Source: DASXRU01 sp039933315
GTDB lineage: Bacteria; Acidobacteriota; Blastocatellia; Pyrinomonadales; Pyrinomonadaceae
Direction of reading: 5' to 3'
Length of the DNA stretch: 24,609 bases
NCBI GenBank assembly: GCA_039933315.1
Contig: JBDTOI010000051.1
Span: 1 to 24,609 of the forward strand
The notes beneath the pieces are model-generated. The model had not been told where the DNA came from. It made no database searches and saw only the letters and a list, made by a program, of their open reading frames with translations. Below are positions 20,657-24,609 of the stretch, in pieces; the stretch's first letter is position 1; each line of letters starts with the position of its first letter. The position numbers and the translations under genes were made by a program.

Positions 20657-20905
20657 TCAACTAAGACGCTCTTCCAACTCTTCAGTCGAAGGTCGAACCA
20701 GGGCCTTTCCCTTGACTTCGACCACCGGCACCCGCCGTTGCTGCGTCAACTTATACATTGTGCGGAACGCGCCAAAGTCGTTTGCCACATCGAGCTCAAC
20801 GTAATCGACCCCGTGATCCTTCAACCACGCACGAGCACTTGTGCAGAGTGGACAATTCGGCACAACGTACAACTTCACGCGCATTGCTTCCGGTGAATTC
20901 GACAT
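20657..20905 (-). CDS. Glutaredoxin-like protein
   Basis: An 82-residue thioredoxin-fold protein. After a short N-terminus comes VKLYVVPNCPLCTSARAWLK, with the redox motif CPLC at 18-21. The cis-proline loop follows at V59-P60 (RRVPVVEV), then the usual C-terminal helix. It matches the small glutaredoxin / NrdH-like family, which reduces disulfides with electrons from glutathione or thioredoxin reductase. The partner is not in the window, and CPLC is not the classic CPYC. ATG 20905 is used; a second ATG at residue 8 has GGAAG just two bases ahead and would also give a complete fold, so the start is uncertain. The gene stands alone, its stop codon directly against a large palindrome. Confidence 0.85.
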   Translation of the reverse strand: MSNSPEAMRVKLYVVPNCPLCTSARAWLKDHGVDYVELDVANDFGAFRTMYKLTQQRRVPVVEVKGKALVRPSTEELEERLS

Positions 20906-20956
20906 GACAAAGAGTGAAGCCTGGACGCCGGCGGTTTATGATGAAGGTAAGAATCT

Positions 20957-21517
20957 CTAAATACTGAAAATCGAGTCTAAGCTTAGCCCGAGACCCGGAA
21001 GGATCGGGGATGTGATCTCGTCATCACCCTTTAGAGAGGCGATCTCCTCAAGCGTCTGGCCCGCCAGGCGATGGATTAAGACCATCCGACTCTCAACATC
21101 AACCACCCAGTACTCTTCAACCCCATACTTTGCGTAAAGCTGCCGCTTGACCAGTAGATCACGTTGCCTATTTTCAGTGCCTGGCGACAACACCTCAATC
21201 ACCAGATCAGGTGCGCCCACAAATCTGTCGTTGGCTACAATCTCGTCCCAACGTTCCTTGCGCACGAAGACAAGATCGGGAATCACCGCGTCATATTCGC
21301 TGAACACCGCGCCGGCTCCGGGAACAACAAGGCCGATCGGATTACTCTCAAGGTAGTTAAAGAAAGCGCCCTGCAGGCGTTGCAGTACTAGCTGATGAGG
21401 AAGACGGGGCGCGCGGGACACGAAGAGTTCTCCTTCGATGAGCTCGTAGCGGTTGCCATCTTCGGGACAGGCGTCCAGATCCGCTACCGTCAAAAGTGGC
21501 TCAATTTTGGCAGCCAT
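20957..21517 (-). CDS. Uma2-family (DUF820) endonuclease-fold protein
   Basis: A 186-residue protein of the Uma2/PF05685 family with a PD-(D/E)XK-type nuclease fold. The conserved blocks are visible: RYELIEGELFVSRAP, AVIPDLVFVRKERW, then PDLVIEVLSPGTENRQRD (D104, E108) and the lysine-bearing helix LLVKRQLYAKYGVEEYWVVD. This family is multiplied in cyanobacteria, Deinococci and Acidobacteria. Members are often called putative restriction endonucleases, but biological roles remain unclear. ATG 21517 is strongly supported by GGAGGT three bases ahead. It is not next to a methyltransferase or antitoxin, so a restriction or toxin role is not indicated. The upstream 203 bases contain no convincing gene. 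Confidence 0.9.
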   Translation of the reverse strand: MAAKIEPLLTVADLDACPEDGNRYELIEGELFVSRAPRLPHQLVLQRLQGAFFNYLESNPIGLVVPGAGAVFSEYDAVIPDLVFVRKERWDEIVANDRFVGAPDLVIEVLSPGTENRQRDLLVKRQLYAKYGVEEYWVVDVESRMVLIHRLAGQTLEEIASLKGDDEITSPILPGLGLSLDSIFSI

Positions 21518-21720
21518 TTCACCTCCGTGACATTGAGGACGGGGTCAGGATAATACCGGCGATCGGAAATCACAACGGTCGAAGCAGCAATCAGTCTTCC
21601 GGCTTTATGCAAAGAGTTGCGCATCTCCTTCGCAAGGCCCTTCCGCCAAACCGCGTCTCGAATGAATGAGATTTTCAGAAGAAAGAGCGGGGGCAAGCCC
21701 GAGACTCTTGACGACCGCAG

Positions 21721-22056
21721 TTACGTAGTGAACCTTAGCACCAGTGCAATCACCCAGCCGACGATATCGAAGATCCCGAGAATCTTCGCCATCCTGGCCA
21801 GGCCGCGTTTGTCCTGCGCTACCTCGTAAAGGTCGATGGTTTCGATCGCTTCATTGGCCTTGCGATAAGCAAGAAAGCCAAAGATGAAGCCGAAGCACAA
21901 TAGTCCGACGAGGGCGAAGATTAAAGCGGTCTTCGCGTCACTGGCAGCGCCGGCCGCTTTGGCCGCGAGCACGTCGGCCGAATACATCGGATTGCCGATC
22001 GAGGGTGGTGGAGGAGCAACAAAGGGCTCATCGGAACGCGGGGGTTCTTGGGACAT
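21721..22056 (-). CDS. Two-helix membrane protein, DUF4190-like
   Basis: A 111-residue protein with a proline-rich cytoplasmic start (PPRSDEPFVAPPPPSIGNP), an alanine-rich linker and two hydrophobic segments (TALIFALVGLLCFGFIFGFLAY and ILGIFDIVGWVIALVLRF). These are joined by a short charged loop, RKANEAIETIDLYEVAQDKRG, rich in residues of the DUF4190 type. The topology (helix, RKAxEA loop, ALAKxLGI second helix) matches this widespread family of small bacterial membrane proteins of unknown function. ATG 22056 is preceded by AAAGGA about 10 bases upstream. A GTAG-type REP pair lies just upstream, separating it from the SpoIID gene. Confidence 0.75.
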   Translation of the reverse strand: MSQEPPRSDEPFVAPPPPSIGNPMYSADVLAAKAAGAASDAKTALIFALVGLLCFGFIFGFLAYRKANEAIETIDLYEVAQDKRGLARMAKILGIFDIVGWVIALVLRFTT

Positions 22057-22085
22057 GGAGAGTGCGTCCTTTCTGGCGAAAGATT

Positions 22086-22215
22086 GTAGGGGCGTCCCAC
22101 CGTGGGCGCCCCTTTCACGTGAAGATTGATCAAATGCAACAGGCTAGCGAAATGGATTTGTCCCGCATGCCTCTGCAGCAACAAGAGAGGGGCGGCCACG
22201 GAGTGCCGCCCCTAC
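22086..22215. repeat. Inverted pair of GTAG-flanked REP-like hairpins
   Basis: GTAG (22086-22089) begins a hairpin with arms GGGGCG/CGCCCC ending at 22113. The inverted partner (22187-22215) has GGGGCGG/CCGCCCC arms around CCACGGAGTG and ends CTAC (22212-22215). The spacer of about 73 bases is unlike the spacer of the 9169-9272 pair. The right copy ends eight bases from the SpoIID stop codon. Confidence 0.8.
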
Positions 22216-22222
22216 AAACTTT

Positions 22223-24609
22223 TCAGTACAGTCGGGTGAGATCGATGCCGGAGTAATAATTTTTCAGAATGCGATCGTAACTCCAGCCGAGCTTCGCCAG
22301 GCCGTACGCGCCTACCTGGCACATGCCGACGCCGTGGCCCCATCCGCGCCCGGTAAAGATGAATCCTGTGACCCGCCCGTTGGTATCGTAGCGTCGATCA
22401 ATTATGAAAAGCTGCTCGCGCAAACCCAGCGCCGATCGTATGCGTCCGCCACGAACGTGAGCGGTGCCTTCGCTGCCGATGACTGCCAGGTCAATAGCTC
22501 GCCGCGAAGAGCCTCGAGCCATCACGCGCAAGTCCGTTATGGGCCCAATACCGCGGACAGATCGTGCCAGGCGCGATTGCACTTCTCCTACCGACAGCTC
22601 GTTGGTCCAGTTCGTGTACGGCGAAGATCGCTCCGCCGAGGCGCCGTTCACCGCGGGCTTCACTTCCAGATAATCAACTTCACCTCGGGCATTGACGTGG
22701 AAGGTAACCGGCTCGCCGCCTACCAGCGCGATCGAGCGCATCTGGTAGAGCGCTTCACCCAACTGGCGCAATAAGTATGCTTCGCGTCCAACCACGAGCG
22801 GGAGATCTTTGCCCTTGTTCGACCGCAGAATCATGGCCCCGGCATTGGCGGGACGAGTAGTGCCCCGCTGCAACTGCAATAAACCACGCGTCTCGAGCAG
22901 GCGCGCAATCGGGTGCAGCACACGCGCGCGCGTCATCGCTTCGCGCGGCCGTAGTGTCGTATCCGGATAAAGTGAAAGATAACCATCGCGCAACAGCATC
23001 GCGACGTCGGCGCGATTTGCCGGCGGTAACTGCTCGGCATCGCGGAATGCCAGAAGGTAATCCACATCGGCGTTGTTCAAAAGCACGTCGGCCCGCGTCT
23101 CGCCAAAGACCGCCGCCAGCAACGCCGTACTGAACGCTCCTGGCCGGATTGCTTCGTCGGAAATGCTCGGTGGAGCTTGTTTGGCCAGGAGCGCTACTGC
23201 GCCGAGCCAGTTGCGTATTTCGACCGCGGTTACGTGAGTTCCAAGCCAGGAATCGGAAATGGCGTCCTGAGGCAAAGCGAAACTATGGACGGCGAGCAGA
23301 GCAAAGTCTCGCACTACGGCAGCGTTCTCCGCATCTTTGATTTCAGGTAAGTCGCGCGAGCTTTTCACCATGAATGGCTCGAACGCGGCCTTGCCCTCCG
23401 CCCCACATTCGCGCCCGCGCAGGTACGGAATCGCGTCGTTGAAAATATTTTCGGAGTTTTCGGTGCGCCCGCCGCAAGTCGAGGTGTAGAGCGCATTGAT
23501 CGGTTCGCCTTCGTAAGTAGCCACCACGCCGCGCGTCTCATCCACCGCTCGCGAAGACAGGGGGTGCTCGCTGCTAAGGCCGCGATAGACTTGCGATCGA
23601 ATGGTGGGCAGGATATCGAAACCTGATGAGGCGAACTGGCCTTTGTTCTTCAATGCATATGTGCGCGCCGCGATGGCTTGTGCTTTCAAGGCCTCAATGG
23701 CCGGGTAACCGCCGGGCGAAAGTTCGTTTGGCACCACGCCCTTCACATAATCTTCCAGGCCGATAACGTTGACGACGGTCAACGAGCCGCGCGTGTTGGC
23801 AAACACTTCCAGGCGGCCGCGATACGGTTTGTCGTTGAAACGGACAGGTGCGCTGTTTTCATCATTGGAACCAAATGCGATCGGGGCGCTGGATTTGAGC
23901 AGCGGAGTCACGCCGCGGGCGAACGCAACCAGCTCGCGGGTGGGAGAGCTGGTACGCAAAACCGGCCGCACCGTCCCCACTGGTGCGGAGCGACCGGCCG
24001 AGGTACGCCCCGATTCAGATTTCATTAAAGGGGCGTTTGTTACGTTGCGACTCAAAGCGCCGGTGGTTGACGTAATCGGAGCCAGGGCGAACCCGGCCTC
24101 ATCCAACCTGGCCCGCAGCTCTTCCGCTTCTTCGCGCGACGGCCGCTGGCCGGCAACTACGCGCCAAAGATTTGTGCCGATGGTATTCACCATTTCGACT
24201 TCAACATCAGTAACGTCCTTCACCTGACGAGCGAAGCGCTCGGCCTCGTCACGGATAAAGGAGCCGGCAAGTTCGACTCGATAAAGTTCGCGATCGCTTA
24301 CAGCCGGTGGGCTGAGGTAGCGCGACTCAATTCGCACGCGTGTGGCCTCGAGGGGAACGGGCGCGGTATTTAACGCCGAGGCGTTCATCAACTGGCCGGT
24401 GGTAGAGATAGTGACAGAGCGCATGTCCGTGGCGAGACCTACGCGCACGGTGGGCTCTGGACCCAACTCGGTTCGTTGCTGAGCATCAGCGGAAGTTGGC
24501 ACGGTCCAGGCCGGTTGCGATCCGCTGCCTGCCTTTCGCTCTCGATTTTCCTGCGCTGCAAGATTGTGCGTCGGCAAGAATGGCGACAGTGCGAGTGTGA
24601 TCGCGAGGA
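22223..24609 (-). CDS. Secreted SpoIID/LytB-domain protein with SLH-like insert (5' end outside the window)
   Basis: The reading frame stays open to the window edge. The last codons read LAITLALSPFLPTHNLAAQ, the hydrophobic part of a signal peptide, so the true start lies beyond 24609. From the TTG at 24577 there are 784 residues. A SPOR-like segment (about 95-168, YRVELAGSFIRDEAERFARQ) precedes the SpoIID domain (about 255-400). The latter has GVVPNELSPGG, whose E285 aligns with the catalytic Glu of SpoIID lytic transglycosylases, and STCGGRTEN with C368. The domain is then interrupted by roughly 350 residues. These include a stretch like an S-layer homology motif (about 520-562, GYLSLYPDTTLRPREAMTRA). 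The frame closes with the SpoIID C-terminal signature GRGWGHGVGMCQVGAYGLA. The likely role is trimming denuded glycan strands of peptidoglycan outside the cytoplasm; sporulation is not implied. Confidence 0.9.
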   Translation of the reverse strand, partial: LAITLALSPFLPTHNLAAQENRERKAGSGSQPAWTVPTSADAQQRTELGPEPTVRVGLATDMRSVTISTTGQLMNASALNTAPVPLEATRVRIESRYLSPPAVSDRELYRVELAGSFIRDEAERFARQVKDVTDVEVEMVNTIGTNLWRVVAGQRPSREEAEELRARLDEAGFALAPITSTTGALSRNVTNAPLMKSESGRTSAGRSAPVGTVRPVLRTSSPTRELVAFARGVTPLLKSSAPIAFGSNDENSAPVRFNDKPYRGRLEVFANTRGSLTVVNVIGLEDYVKGVVPNELSPGGYPAIEALKAQAIAARTYALKNKGQFASSGFDILPTIRSQVYRGLSSEHPLSSRAVDETRGVVATYEGEPINALYTSTCGGRTENSENIFNDAIPYLRGRECGAEGKAAFEPFMVKSSRDLPEIKDAENAAVVRDFALLAVHSFALPQDAISDSWLGTHVTAVEIRNWLGAVALLAKQAPPSISDEAIRPGAFSTALLAAVFGETRADVLLNNADVDYLLAFRDAEQLPPANRADVAMLLRDGYLSLYPDTTLRPREAMTRARVLHPIARLLETRGLLQLQRGTTRPANAGAMILRSNKGKDLPLVVGREAYLLRQLGEALYQMRSIALVGGEPVTFHVNARGEVDYLEVKPAVNGASAERSSPYTNWTNELSVGEVQSRLARSVRGIGPITDLRVMARGSSRRAIDLAVIGSEGTAHVRGGRIRSALGLREQLFIIDRRYDTNGRVTGFIFTGRGWGHGVGMCQVGAYGLAKLGWSYDRILKNYYSGIDLTRLY

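Noticed and set aside
20957..21517. Uma2 protein as a restriction enzyme or toxin
   Set aside because: No methyltransferase or antitoxin gene is adjacent, and the family's role is unclear. Only the nuclease fold is supported.
21490..21696. Open frame of 68 codons (TTG start) upstream of the Uma2 gene
   Set aside because: It overlaps the Uma2 start and its strong ribosome binding site, has no ribosome binding site of its own and no family I recognise. A decayed gene remnant cannot be excluded.
22223..24609. SpoIID protein as evidence of sporulation
   Set aside because: SpoIID/LytB domains are widespread in non-sporulating bacteria, and no other sporulation gene is in the window.

Overview
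The window reads as a stretch of chromosome from a Gram-negative-type bacterium of fairly high G+C. My best guess is Acidobacteriota (Blastocatellia-like). This is inferred from three things: the mix of housekeeping genes (Hfq, the MEP isoprenoid pathway, RseP, an outer-membrane barrel, an SpoIID/LytB protein), the frequent TTG/GTG starts, and the many intergenic palindromes. No rRNA, tRNA, CRISPR array, transposase or phage gene was seen. The right-hand CDS runs off the window.

Layout. 1-6012: a small exported protein (+), a convergent two-component pair (LuxR/NarL-type regulator plus a six-PAS soluble histidine kinase, both -), then a divergent outer-membrane beta-barrel protein (+). 6191-8365: two tandem VTT/DedA-like membrane paralogs (+) overlapping tail-to-tail with a DnaQ-like exonuclease (-). 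8513-16621: a long + strand housekeeping run: pyrE, truA, uppS, cdsA, a Coa1-like membrane protein, dxr, rseP, ispG. uppS (undecaprenyl-PP), cdsA (CDP-diacylglycerol), dxr and ispG (isoprenoid precursors) and rseP (envelope protease) form the classic envelope-lipid cluster. 16791-20433: a - strand run read from right to left: a 31-aa membrane micro-ORF overlapping the miaA start, then miaA, hfq, tmk, holB. 20657-24609: a glutaredoxin-like protein, a Uma2 nuclease-fold protein, a two-helix membrane protein, and a large secreted SpoIID-domain protein with an S-layer-homology-like insert (all -).

The most striking feature is intergenic. Many of the longer gaps hold hairpin-forming repeats. One family is GTAG-flanked and mostly occurs as inverted REP-like pairs (9169-9272, 22086-22215, single copy 21-50). 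A second is a set of palindromes with different stems but a shared CTTCAG/CTAAAG-like apex (663-762, 11971-12117, 15401-15422, 16760-16773, 19162-19299, 19347-19370, and a variant at 17846-18023). There are also a heptamer tandem array (10969-11069), a 206-bp nested palindrome (20451-20656) and long inverted repeats at 15338-15487 and 16649-16744. Several sit exactly at gene ends or starts: one abuts a start codon and one contains a stop codon. No REP-associated transposase is present here, so any mobilising enzyme must be encoded elsewhere.
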